Assembly: GCF_002777975.1 (NCBI RefSeq)
Contig: NZ_NGVS01000006.1
Coordinates: 388,100 to 452,099 of the forward strand
Length of the DNA stretch: 64,000 nucleotides
Reading direction: 5' to 3'
Source: Shewanella carassii
GTDB lineage: Bacteria; Pseudomonadota; Gammaproteobacteria; Enterobacterales; Shewanellaceae
Shown here: positions 54,358 through 63,563 of the stretch, piece after piece
Numbering within the stretch: the stretch's first letter is position 1
Layout: the number at the start of each line of letters is the position of its first letter
Translations under genes and position numbers: made by a program
Notes under the pieces: generated by a model
What the model was told of the DNA's origin: nothing
The model's database searches: none
Seen by the model: the letters and a program-made list of their open reading frames with translations, nothing else

Positions 54358-56574
54358 GAGCTGGCGGGTATAGGCCTGGCAGATATTCTGTTCACCCGTC
54401 TGCTTGGCTCGTTTCAGCGCCACTTCGGCATTGCCGAGGAACTGCTCCAGGCTCTGGCCCGGCAGATAGGCGGCTATGCCTATGCTGATCCCTTCTGCCA
54501 AGCCGTTTTCGCCCAAGTTGGCCAGCGCCTTGACCGCATAGTGATGCGCCTGATTGGCATCGGTTTCCGGTAGTATGATAATCAGCTTACCCAACTGCCA
54601 ATGGGACATCTGATAGCTGTTGGGCAACTCCCTGAGCAGCTGCATCTCCACCTCGTGTTGGCGGTTCTCCAACTGGCCGATATCGCTCATATGGCTGAGC
54701 ATGCCCTCGGGACTGATGTCCATCAACAGCAGACTGGCCTGCAGTTTTTCCTCTTCGGACATGGACTTGAAGTAGCGGTCTAGATCCCTGAGGTTCACCA
54801 AGATGGTGCTGCGGTGCGGCACCAGATCGCCACTGGCCTCAATCTTGCCTCTTGGGGTTGCCTGCTCCAGGGTGCACACCAGATACTCAATCTCACCGTC
54901 TTCATCCAGATAGCCCTTGAGCGTGGCCTGCAGACAGCTGCCATGGCTGTGGGTACAGAGTATTTGCCCTTGCCACTGTCCCTGCATACTCACCATCTGG
55001 CTGATCCTTTGCCACTGATTACCTATATCATTTTCCAATAGAGCCGCCAGGTTGTGGGCCAGATCGCCGTTGAGCTGCATCAGCTTATCGAAGGCTTGAT
55101 TAATTTTAAGGAGTTGGCCAGTCGGGGTCGTCAGGGCGGTAGCCACATTGCTGTCGGTCAACAGTTTACTGAGGAAGGCCTCCTGCTGAGCCTGTTTCAG
55201 TTCACCGATATCTTCAAAGGTGATCAGCAGATAAGTTTGACTGCTGGCGTTGTAGCGGCGGATATGCAATCTGAGCTGGGCGTTAGCCAGGGATTCGAGC
55301 TGTACTTCGCCGCGCCACTCGCCACTATCGGCCAGTTGCTGTTTTATCGTGGAATAGAGCTCATCCTCCAGCTGCAGGATCCGTTGTAAACTGCGATCCG
55401 GCAGCTCATCCTGCTCGAGTTGCAGAGTACGGGCGGCGGTGGCATTGGCGCTAACGATCCGGCCGCTGGGGTTGACCAGCACACAACCCAGGTTGGAGCG
55501 GAACAGGCCACGGGCCAGTTCGATACTGTTTTGTCTGGCGCGCTGTTCGAGGCGGAACATATGGGCCAGCAGAATAACCGCGGTCGCCAGAATGGTCAGT
55601 ATGGCGGCGCAGGCTAAAAGGATGTTACGCCATTGGAAGAAACGGGAGGCGATGTCGTGATTGCGAATATAGGAAAGCAGCAGATACTCACGCTTGATAT
55701 CGTTTTGCGAAGCCAGCTGTACCTTGAGATAGACAAAGGTGGCATCTTCCCCGTGGAATTGACCGAAGTTGCTGGCGGCCATCTTGCTCCACAGTGCCGG
55801 ATAGCTCTGTCTTATGCTGCTACCCATGGTTCCCGGCAGCCTGGCCAGTGGTTCAAGATCCGAGGCGCCAGCATAAAGCAGGCCCTGATTGTCAAATAAC
55901 AGCAGCGGTGAGGCGTTGCTGGAAAAGGCCGGCTTGATTGCCTGCAGCATCCGCAGCATGGAGTTATAGGTCACCAGATAACCACGTACGCTCTGATCCT
56001 GATTTTCCAATCTGGCCACTTGATAGATATAAGGCTCCAATCGACCAGCTACCGGGGCAAACTCCAGTGCCGAAGTATAGATCTCATCGCCTCCCAGATT
56101 GGTCTGGTTATTGAGAATGACCGGCGGCATCGACATGCTGCCAAAGGTGTTGCTGGTGGCGATACGAAACTTGCCATCGGCATCAAATAGCGCCAGATCC
56201 AGCAGCTCGGGAGTGCTGCGTTTCAGGCTGTCCCAACTTTTTACCAACCGCAGGTATTCTTTGTGTCCAGGATTATTCAGATACTGCTCAAGGTACTCAG
56301 ACTTGGCAAACATCTGGGTACGGAACTGTTGGAAGGAAAGTTTATCGGCCAGCAGGGCGCCGACGGTTTGCAGTTCGCTGTATCTTTGTACTGCCCACTC
56401 TTCCTGCAGGCGCCGCTCGCCCAAGGTGATCAACACATTGGTGATGAGAATGACGGCGATGACCAGCATGCTCAGTTGGCTGGCGACTGCCAATATACGT
56501 TGCCGGGACCAGTGAATGCCCTGAGCCGAGATAAGCAGAGGTGTGTCTTTGAGTCCGGTATTCTTTTTGAACAT
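54355..56574 (-). CDS. Membrane PAS sensor with degenerate GGDEF domain
   Basis: The 739-residue protein has a helix at about 30-50, a periplasmic sensor region (about 55-310), a second helix (about 320-342), two PAS-like regions (about 355-465 and 470-580), and a C-terminal GGDEF-fold domain. The active loop that should read GGDEF aligns to QLGKL, and the two aspartate/glutamate metal ligands are missing, so it should not make c-di-GMP. The fold remains visible up to NICQAYTRQL. I infer a signalling protein that binds a nucleotide or a partner rather than an enzyme. No EAL domain is present. Confidence 0.82.
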   Translation of the reverse strand: MFKKNTGLKDTPLLISAQGIHWSRQRILAVASQLSMLVIAVILITNVLITLGERRLQEEWAVQRYSELQTVGALLADKLSFQQFRTQMFAKSEYLEQYLNNPGHKEYLRLVKSWDSLKRSTPELLDLALFDADGKFRIATSNTFGSMSMPPVILNNQTNLGGDEIYTSALEFAPVAGRLEPYIYQVARLENQDQSVRGYLVTYNSMLRMLQAIKPAFSSNASPLLLFDNQGLLYAGASDLEPLARLPGTMGSSIRQSYPALWSKMAASNFGQFHGEDATFVYLKVQLASQNDIKREYLLLSYIRNHDIASRFFQWRNILLACAAILTILATAVILLAHMFRLEQRARQNSIELARGLFRSNLGCVLVNPSGRIVSANATAARTLQLEQDELPDRSLQRILQLEDELYSTIKQQLADSGEWRGEVQLESLANAQLRLHIRRYNASSQTYLLITFEDIGELKQAQQEAFLSKLLTDSNVATALTTPTGQLLKINQAFDKLMQLNGDLAHNLAALLENDIGNQWQRISQMVSMQGQWQGQILCTHSHGSCLQATLKGYLDEDGEIEYLVCTLEQATPRGKIEASGDLVPHRSTILVNLRDLDRYFKSMSEEEKLQASLLLMDISPEGMLSHMSDIGQLENRQHEVEMQLLRELPNSYQMSHWQLGKLIIILPETDANQAHHYAVKALANLGENGLAEGISIGIAAYLPGQSLEQFLGNAEVALKRAKQTGEQNICQAYTRQL

Positions 56575-56731
56575 GGAACTATGTTGGCTCCAGATTAAAA
56601 ATCTGCGCCCATGTTAACATTAAATATCCCCACGGGCACCGCCAGTTGTTTGCCTTTTATGCTGTGCTGATGATGACTTAGGGAGCATGGCTCGCCTCAT
56701 AGGACGAGCAGGCAAACAAGTTGCCAATCGA

Positions 56732-57349
56732 TTATCCAACCTGTCCCAGGATCCTGTGTTTGAATTGGCAACCGGCGTCTTCCACTATCTTGCGACAGGC
56801 TGCGATATCCACGCCCTCCAGGCCATCGAGAGCCGAAACCTGTACCTGTTTGATGTAACGGGGCGCTTCGCGGATAAAGGCGTTAACCGCCTCCCAGGAA
56901 CCCGCCAGACGTGGGCGACAGTGCTTGATGTAACCCGCTTCTGTATTGGCATTGAGTGAGACCGACAGGGCATCGACGCACTCGGCCAGTTCCGGCAATA
57001 TGTTGCGTCTGTGAAACAGGTTGCCGAGGCCATCGGTATTGACTCTGACCTTACCGCTGCGGCGTTTGATTTCGCGGGCCACCTCCAGCAAAGTGTCGAG
57101 ATTGAGCGTCGGCTCACCATAGCCGCAGAACACATATTCATCGAAACTCGTTACCTCGCCCAGTAGCGGAATGATATCGCTGCTGCGGGGGCGGACCTTG
57201 AGATCCAGCTGATACTCATGAACACTCTTGCTGCCGTTGTGCTTGGGGCAAAAACGGCATCTCAGGGTGCAACGGCCGGTGATATTCAGATAACGGCTGT
57301 TGCGTATGTCATAGACGAGTGTGGGTTGCTTTGCGGCTGTGCTGCTCAT
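56732..57349 (-). CDS. Radical SAM protein, TatD-associated type
   Basis: The 205-residue protein has the radical SAM cluster motif CTLRCRFC at about residues 27-34, followed by FCGYGEPTLN, a typical SAM-binding GEP-like strand. Its length and pattern match the family annotated as TatD family-associated radical SAM proteins. No TatD gene is next to it here. The substrate is unknown. It lies downstream of, and on the same strand as, the RND pump, with a hairpin between them. Confidence 0.8.
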   Translation of the reverse strand: MSSTAAKQPTLVYDIRNSRYLNITGRCTLRCRFCPKHNGSKSVHEYQLDLKVRPRSSDIIPLLGEVTSFDEYVFCGYGEPTLNLDTLLEVAREIKRRSGKVRVNTDGLGNLFHRRNILPELAECVDALSVSLNANTEAGYIKHCRPRLAGSWEAVNAFIREAPRYIKQVQVSALDGLEGVDIAACRKIVEDAGCQFKHRILGQVG

Positions 57350-57483
57350 AACGACTCAATTGGGCATGCAGGATATATCTTTGAGTCTAACCAAGAGCTG
57401 CAGTGAAAAATGCTAGCAGGATCAGAAAACCCCTACTTGGGGCCGGTATTGACCGGATTGGTCTGAATTTGTTGCCTGATAAG

Positions 57484-57512
57484 GGAAGGGAGCCTTTGGG
57501 CTCCCTTCAATC
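57484..57512 (-). terminator. Possible terminator of the RND operon
   Basis: GAAGGGAGCC/GGCTCCCTTC stem with a four-base loop just after the RND permease stop. The T-run on the minus strand is short (TTCCCTTATC). Confidence 0.5.
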
Positions 57513-57518
57513 ACTTAG

Positions 57519-60500
57519 TCAGTGTTGCGATTCGTTTAGCTGGGCCTCGGCCTCTTTCGGGCGCCACCACCACTGGTATAGGGCCCGGCTCTTGTGGCTC
57601 AGATCATCGAGAATGATATAGAGCATGGGCACCAGGATTAGGGTCACCAGGGTGGAGAACAGAATACCAAACGCCAGAGAGGTGGCCATGGGGATCACTA
57701 TCTGTGCCTGCAGGCTGCGCTCCATGATGATGGGCACCAGGCCGACAAAAGTGGTCAGCGAGGTGAGAATAATCGCCCGGAAACGATAACAGCCCGAATC
57801 TATGGCCGCCTTGACCACAGATTGGCCCTGCTCTCGGGCACGGTTGACGAAGTCCACCAAAATCAATGAGTCATTCACCACTACCCCAGCCAGAGCAACG
57901 ATGCCGCAGAGACTGAGAATGCTCATGGACAACCCCAGAATAAAGTGACCAAACAGCGCACCTATCATACCGAAGGGGATCACCGACATGATGATCAGCG
58001 GCTGGCTGTAGGACTTGAGCGGAATAGCCATCAAGGCATAGATGGTAAATATCGCGAAGAAGAAGCCTTGCAGCAAGCCGACCATGGCGGCCTGTTCATC
58101 CTGGCTGGCACCGTCGAGGCTGGCGGAAATATGGGGATATTTGCGCTCGAGCTCGGGCATAAACTTCTCCTGGATCTCCTGCACTACCTTGGAGGGCTCC
58201 ACTTTATCCTTGTTGGCGTTGGCAGTTACGGTAATCGCCCTGCGACCATCCACCCGGGTTATGGAAGAGTAAGATTCCCCCAGCTCCAGTTCGGCCACGG
58301 TAGAGAAGGGCACCGCCATGCCGTTTGGCGTGCGGATCATCATGTTCTCCAGGTGGCCTATGGTGCGGCGCTGCTCCAGCGGATAACGCACCATTACCTT
58401 GACCTCTTCCTTGTTGCGCAAAATCCGCTGCGCCTCATAACCATAGAAGCCATAACGTACCTGGCGTGCCAGATCCGATAACGTCAGCCCCAGCGCTTCG
58501 GCCTCGGGGCGAATCTTGAGGCGAATTTCATGGCTGCCGGAGGAGAAGTTATCGGCAATATCATAAACACCTTCATAGCTGGCAAGCTTCTGTTTCAGTT
58601 CTTTGGCGGCCGCAGACAGCTGAGTCAGGTCGGTGGAGGTAAAGCGGAAAGAGATATCGCCGCCGGCATCATTGGTACTGGCATTGATATTGAGTTTTTT
58701 CACCGCCACCAAGTCCGGTAACTGCTTGCGCCAGGCCTCGGCTATGGTCACGCCGTCTACTTCCCTGTCTTCACCCTTGGTCAGCTCGGCAAAGATAAAT
58801 GCCGAGGTGCGGCTGCTCATATTGATAAAGCTGTGCTTCACCACAGGGTAGCCAATTTCGGACTCCATCTGCTGGTTCATGGAATAGAGGGCGTTTTCAA
58901 TTTTTTGTACCACATCCAGGGTGTTGAGCTCTGAGCTGCCTTCATCCATTTCCAGATTGACCTGGATAAAGTCGGACGGAATATCCGGGAAGAACACCCA
59001 GCGCACCTTGCCACTGGTGACCATGGCGACCGACAGAATAAGCACGCCGATAAAGCCCGCCACCAGGGTATATCTGTGGGGGATCATCCGCTCCATAAAG
59101 TTGCGGTAACTGTGGTGGATAAAATGCTGCACTTTTTCGTTGAAGGCGCGCTTGAAGCGGCCAAATGGCCCAGGGTTAGGATTGGGTTTGCTGGGCTTCA
59201 TGTGCGCCAGGTGCGCCGGCAGAATGAACTTGGACTCTACCAGTGAAAAGGCCAGGCAGAGGATCACTATCATGCCGATGGATTTCCAGATGATCCCCAT
59301 GGGACCTGGCACCATCAACATGGGGATAAAGGCGGCAATTGTGGTCAGCACCCCGAAAGTGGCGGGCATGGCGACCTTCTTGGCGCCGCGGATCACATTG
59401 GTGATCGAGTGGCCGTGGCGCTCAACCTCGGTATGGGCACTCTCGCCTATGACTATCGCATCATCCACCACTATCCCCAGCACCAAAATAAAGGCGAATA
59501 GAGTCAACATGTTGATTGACAAGCCAAAAGGTTCCATCGGCATCAGTGCCATGGCGCCGAGGAAGCACACAGGCAGCCCCAGCATGACCCAGAAGGCCAG
59601 TTTCAGATCCAGAAACAGCGCCAGAATAATGAACACCAGCAAGGCACCCATAAACATGTTGGACAGCATCATGTTGAGGCGGCCCTTGAGGTAGTGGGTC
59701 AGATCGCCCCAGTAGTCCAGCTTGGCCCCAGTGGGCAGAGTGGCCTGACGTTCGGCAATAAAGCCTTTGACCTGATCGGCAATCGCCAGGGCGTTTTGAT
59801 CGTCTATGCTGGTGATCTCTATGATGGCCGCCGGCATGCCATCGAAACGGGTGTACTCGAGCCGCTCCTCAAAGTCATCCTTGATCTCGGCCACCATGGG
59901 CAGCATCACCCGGCTACCATCGGCACGGGTACTGACCACTATGTTGGCAAAGTCATCTCCCGTGTAGGCCTGGCCCTTGGTACGCAAAAGTATGTCACCG
60001 TCCTGAGCCCGAATTGAGCCACCTGGCAGATCTATCGAAGTGTTTTGCACTGCCTGTGCCACCTGGGTGAAGGTGAGGCCGTATTCTCTGAGCTTATCTT
60101 CCGAGACTTCGATACCGATTTCATAGTCGCGCACCCCGGTCACTTCGGCGCGGGTCACCGCTGGCAGGTTGGTGATCTCATCACGGATCTCCTTGGCCAG
60201 TTCTTTCATGTCGTGCAGTGTCATGTCGCCATAGACAGACACCCAAATAACGTTGTTTTCCGGCTTGATCCTGAAAATATCCGGTTTTTCGATATTGGCC
60301 GGGAAGGTGGCGATGGCATCGACCCTGAGTTTGGCCTCATCCAGCACCTCTTTGGCATCATAGCCGTCTTCCACCTCTATGGTGACCGAGCCCACCCCTT
60401 CACTGGCAACCGAGGTGACCTTCTTGATGCCGCTGATGTCTTGAATCGCCTCTTCAATCTTGATGGTGATCCCTTCTTCAATCTCCTGTGGCGCGGCGCC

Positions 60501-60668
60501 GGGGTAGGCGACCGAGATCCGCAAATAGTTGAGTTCGAAGCTGGGAAAAATCTCTTTATTGATCAGAAAGGCGCTGAAGATTCCGCCAATCAGCAAAACC
60601 CACATCAAGAGGTTGGCGGCGACATTGTTGCGGGTAAACCAGGCAATGATCCCTTTTTCCTGCTCCAT
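57519..60668 (-). CDS. RND efflux transporter permease
   Basis: The 1049-residue protein has twelve membrane helices and two large periplasmic loops, as in AcrB-like pumps. The proton relay aspartates are in VVDDAIVIGES (TM4 region, near residue 405). Its sequence is closer to the HAE-type RND branch than to metal pumps. It starts by overlapping the adaptor stop by one base (TGATG), so both are made together. No outer-membrane TolC gene is next to it; it probably uses one encoded elsewhere. Substrates are unknown. Confidence 0.93.
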   Translation of the reverse strand: MEQEKGIIAWFTRNNVAANLLMWVLLIGGIFSAFLINKEIFPSFELNYLRISVAYPGAAPQEIEEGITIKIEEAIQDISGIKKVTSVASEGVGSVTIEVEDGYDAKEVLDEAKLRVDAIATFPANIEKPDIFRIKPENNVIWVSVYGDMTLHDMKELAKEIRDEITNLPAVTRAEVTGVRDYEIGIEVSEDKLREYGLTFTQVAQAVQNTSIDLPGGSIRAQDGDILLRTKGQAYTGDDFANIVVSTRADGSRVMLPMVAEIKDDFEERLEYTRFDGMPAAIIEITSIDDQNALAIADQVKGFIAERQATLPTGAKLDYWGDLTHYLKGRLNMMLSNMFMGALLVFIILALFLDLKLAFWVMLGLPVCFLGAMALMPMEPFGLSINMLTLFAFILVLGIVVDDAIVIGESAHTEVERHGHSITNVIRGAKKVAMPATFGVLTTIAAFIPMLMVPGPMGIIWKSIGMIVILCLAFSLVESKFILPAHLAHMKPSKPNPNPGPFGRFKRAFNEKVQHFIHHSYRNFMERMIPHRYTLVAGFIGVLILSVAMVTSGKVRWVFFPDIPSDFIQVNLEMDEGSSELNTLDVVQKIENALYSMNQQMESEIGYPVVKHSFINMSSRTSAFIFAELTKGEDREVDGVTIAEAWRKQLPDLVAVKKLNINASTNDAGGDISFRFTSTDLTQLSAAAKELKQKLASYEGVYDIADNFSSGSHEIRLKIRPEAEALGLTLSDLARQVRYGFYGYEAQRILRNKEEVKVMVRYPLEQRRTIGHLENMMIRTPNGMAVPFSTVAELELGESYSSITRVDGRRAITVTANANKDKVEPSKVVQEIQEKFMPELERKYPHISASLDGASQDEQAAMVGLLQGFFFAIFTIYALMAIPLKSYSQPLIIMSVIPFGMIGALFGHFILGLSMSILSLCGIVALAGVVVNDSLILVDFVNRAREQGQSVVKAAIDSGCYRFRAIILTSLTTFVGLVPIIMERSLQAQIVIPMATSLAFGILFSTLVTLILVPMLYIILDDLSHKSRALYQWWWRPKEAEAQLNESQH

Positions 60669-61897
60669 CAGAGTTCACCCGCCGCAGCCAGACGCTGTTC
60701 CTGAGTATCACTCTCTTCACTGTGGGAAGCGTCTTTGTCCTTGTCATTGGCGACCCGCACCAATTGACCATTGGTCATATTGTTAAGGTTGGTTTTGGAA
60801 ACCCGCTCGCCATCTTTAAGGCTGTCCTTGATGTAGACATACTCGAGATCGGTGCGTACCACATTGACCTGGCGCATCTCTATCTTGTTGTCCTTGTCTA
60901 TCACGGCCACATGCTGATTACGCACCATATATCTGGGTAGTTTTACCAGGCCATCGACGGTACGGCCCTTGATCACGGCGTTGACAAAGCTGCCGTACTT
61001 CAGCGGCAACTGGCCGCTCTGCTTCTGTTTTCTAAGATAAGGATCCTGCACTTCGGCGACCAGATAGACCATGCGGTTATCTGGATCTATCACCCCCTCA
61101 CTGCGTACTACCTTGCCGGTCCAAGTTACGGTTTTACCCGCTAAGGCGGCGCTCAGGGTCACCTGAGTATCAGGGTTGTCCACCGACTCCAGATAGGCCA
61201 GGTCTTTGTTGGCCAGCGGCAGGCGCACTTCGGCCACGGCCGTGTCGTACAGCTCTCCCAGGTTGGTGCCGATGGAAACGTATTGCCCCAAATCGACGTT
61301 GCGGGCACGCACTATGGCATCGAAGGGGGCTCGGATGACGGTGCGTTCCAGGTTGCGTTTGGCTCTGGCAAGCGCCGCTTCGGCATACTTGACGTTGGCT
61401 TGCTCTTTCTTCAACTGAGGTACCCGCAAGCCAAGTTCGGGTGGCATGCCGTTGTCATAACCACTGAACTCTATCTTGGCAACTTCGCCGCGGGCGATTT
61501 CTTCATCCAATGCCGCTTTGGCCTGGGCCAGAGTCGCCTGGGCCTGCATCAGGTCTGCCTCATAGTCGGAGGGTTCTATCACCGCCAGTTCATCGCCCTG
61601 ATGCACCACGCCTCCGGCCACAAAGGCCGGGGCTATGCTGAGGATGCGGCCCTGAACCTCGCTGACCAGCTGAGTCTTGTATTTGGGGGTGACTGTGCCG
61701 TAAGAGGGCAGGTTGAGTGACATTGTTTGCGGTTCGACCTGGGTGACATCGACCACTGGCAGCGGGATCTCTTCCGCTTTTTGTTCCGGCTCCTGCTTGG
61801 TCATCATCAGGAGTTCGGCGCCGAGCACGGCGACCACTATGATGAGCAGCGGTGCTATTCTTCGGAAAAATGTCTTCATAATCTTCTGCATATCCAT
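60668..61897 (-). CDS. RND efflux periplasmic adaptor (membrane fusion protein)
   Basis: The 409-residue protein has a single N-terminal membrane anchor, an early beta-barrel/lipoyl strand (GRILSIAPAFVAGGVVHQGDELAVIEPSDYEADLMQAQATLAQAKAAL starts the lipoyl-coiled coil region, shown here only by its position about 84-130), a helical hairpin (about 110-190) and a second lipoyl half (TVIRAPFDAIVRARNVDLGQYV). It links the RND permease to the outer membrane channel. First gene of the two-gene operon. The ribosome binding site is not obvious, so the start (61897 or two codons later) is approximate. Confidence 0.9.
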   Translation of the reverse strand: MDMQKIMKTFFRRIAPLLIIVVAVLGAELLMMTKQEPEQKAEEIPLPVVDVTQVEPQTMSLNLPSYGTVTPKYKTQLVSEVQGRILSIAPAFVAGGVVHQGDELAVIEPSDYEADLMQAQATLAQAKAALDEEIARGEVAKIEFSGYDNGMPPELGLRVPQLKKEQANVKYAEAALARAKRNLERTVIRAPFDAIVRARNVDLGQYVSIGTNLGELYDTAVAEVRLPLANKDLAYLESVDNPDTQVTLSAALAGKTVTWTGKVVRSEGVIDPDNRMVYLVAEVQDPYLRKQKQSGQLPLKYGSFVNAVIKGRTVDGLVKLPRYMVRNQHVAVIDKDNKIEMRQVNVVRTDLEYVYIKDSLKDGERVSKTNLNNMTNGQLVRVANDKDKDASHSEESDTQEQRLAAAGEL

Positions 61898-61905
61898 GCT
61901 GGAGG

Positions 61906-62164
61906 CTTAATCTGAGCCTAAATTACCAGACAAGCCGCGGCCGATAAATGTGTTTTTGTAAATAAAATGTGTCAAAAGCTGTCGGCGGCGGGAGGGCTGT
62001 GAGACAGGTAACAAAAAAGGACCCTAGGGTCCTTTTTTGGCGATAGCTTAAGTCGAAGCTTATGGCGTTCTCGCAAAAGACTTAGGTCATTTGCTGCGAA
62101 CTCTGCTTTGCATCCAGGCCGGTAAGCCTGCGCCAATCACGCATGGGATTTGTTCGCCCCTTGC
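61906..62164. other. Intergenic region between RND operon and helicase
   Basis: About 260 bases with the strong palindrome at 62013-62038 and no gene seen. The promoter of the RND operon should lie here. Confidence 0.5.
62011..62040 (-). terminator. Terminator of the helicase gene
   Basis: Perfect 26-base palindrome AAAAAAGGACCC/GGGTCCTTTTTT with TA at the centre and T-runs on both strands, about 125 bases after the helicase stop. Confidence 0.8.
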
Positions 62165-63388
62165 TTATTTCTTCTTCTTTTTCTTGCCGTTCTTGGTGCT
62201 GGCATCCTTGGCTTTAGGCTTCTTCTTGCTCGGCACCTTGGCTTCTTTGTGCTTGGGCCTCAGCTCTTCGATGATCCGCCGTTTCAGCTTCTGCTCGATA
62301 TAGCGTTCAATCTTACTGAGGATCCGCATATCATGGGCTTCCACCAGAGAGATGGCTGTGCCCTTGGCCCCGGCGCGGCCGGTACGGCCAATTCTGTGTA
62401 CATAGGCGTCGGCAGAGCGTGGCATATCATAGTTGATCACATGGGTGATGCCTTCGATATCTATGCCTCGAGCAGCGACGTCGGTAGCCAGCAGCACCTT
62501 GACTTCACCCTTGGTGAAACGTCCCAGCGCCTGGAAACGTTTTTTCTGCTCCATATCGCCGCGCATAAAGGCAGCGGGGATCCCGGCCTGCAGCAACAAG
62601 CCTTCTAGGCTACTGACCACTTCGCGGGTCTTGCAAAAGACGATGGCGCGTTTGGTTTCCTCCTGATTGAGCAGGTGACACAAGAGGGCAAACTTGTGCT
62701 CTCTATTGTCGGCCAGGTGGATCCATTGATGGATCTTGGCCTTTTCGCTGCGTGGTGGTTCGGCTTCCACCAACACAGGATCGTTGAGCAGCTCACCGGC
62801 AAAACGGCGCACGCCGCTGCCTTCCAGCGTGGCGGAGAACAGCATGTTCTGCTTACGTCCCTGCGCTTCGATGGCTATGGTCTGCACCACCTGAGAGAAG
62901 CCCATATCCAGCATGCGGTCGGCTTCATCTATGATAAGCAGCTCCACTTCAGTGGCTTCAAACTTACGCTTCTCCAAGTATTCGAGCAGACGGCCTGGAG
63001 TCGCTACCAGAATATCCAGATTACCGGCCAAGGCTTCTTCCTGCGGGGCGTATGGAACGCCGCCTGTGATGATGCCAATCTCCAGCCCAAGCCCGGTCGC
63101 CAGATGGCAGGCGTATCTGTGTACCTGACTGGCCAGCTCGCGGGTCGGGGTCAACACCAGTACTCTGGCCTGGCCGGGACGACGACGAGGGAAGTCAATT
63201 AGGTGTTGCAGTGCCGGCAGCAGGAAACTGGCGGTCTTACCCGTGCCGGTTGGGGCGTGGGCAAGAATATCCCGCTGCTCCAGCGCCAAAGGCAGAGCCA
63301 ATTGTTGAATACTGGTCGGTGTCTTGTGGCCCATGGCTTTCAGCGAATCTAAAAGCCTATGGTCCAGATCAAAATCTTCAAATAGCAT
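62165..63388 (-). CDS. srmB: DEAD-box RNA helicase (SrmB-like)
   Basis: I choose the ATG at 63388 (MLFEDFDLD) since homology begins there; an ATG at 63397 is also possible. The 407-residue protein has a Q motif (TPTSIQQLALP), Walker A (APTGTGKT), DEAD box variant IIDEADRML, SAT motif (FSATLEG), and motif VI (YVHRIGRTGRAG). The lysine-rich tail binds RNA. Its size and the flanking TrmN6-like gene, which also neighbours srmB in E. coli, support SrmB, a helicase of 50S ribosome assembly. Confidence 0.88.
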   Translation of the reverse strand: MLFEDFDLDHRLLDSLKAMGHKTPTSIQQLALPLALEQRDILAHAPTGTGKTASFLLPALQHLIDFPRRRPGQARVLVLTPTRELASQVHRYACHLATGLGLEIGIITGGVPYAPQEEALAGNLDILVATPGRLLEYLEKRKFEATEVELLIIDEADRMLDMGFSQVVQTIAIEAQGRKQNMLFSATLEGSGVRRFAGELLNDPVLVEAEPPRSEKAKIHQWIHLADNREHKFALLCHLLNQEETKRAIVFCKTREVVSSLEGLLLQAGIPAAFMRGDMEQKKRFQALGRFTKGEVKVLLATDVAARGIDIEGITHVINYDMPRSADAYVHRIGRTGRAGAKGTAISLVEAHDMRILSKIERYIEQKLKRRIIEELRPKHKEAKVPSKKKPKAKDASTKNGKKKKKK

Positions 63389-63563
63389 GGGAAGCATCTC
63401 AAACAATAATGCGCGGGAGTATACCTTGTCTGGGGTGCCGTGCACAGCTTGGAGCTTGGGAAGCTACGAATAAATCCCATCAGTGGTCAGTGGCGGTTTC
63501 ACGACTTGGATACCGGGTTTGGGTTGACGGCGAGCGCCCAAGTCCCTTGCTGCAAGCAATGGC

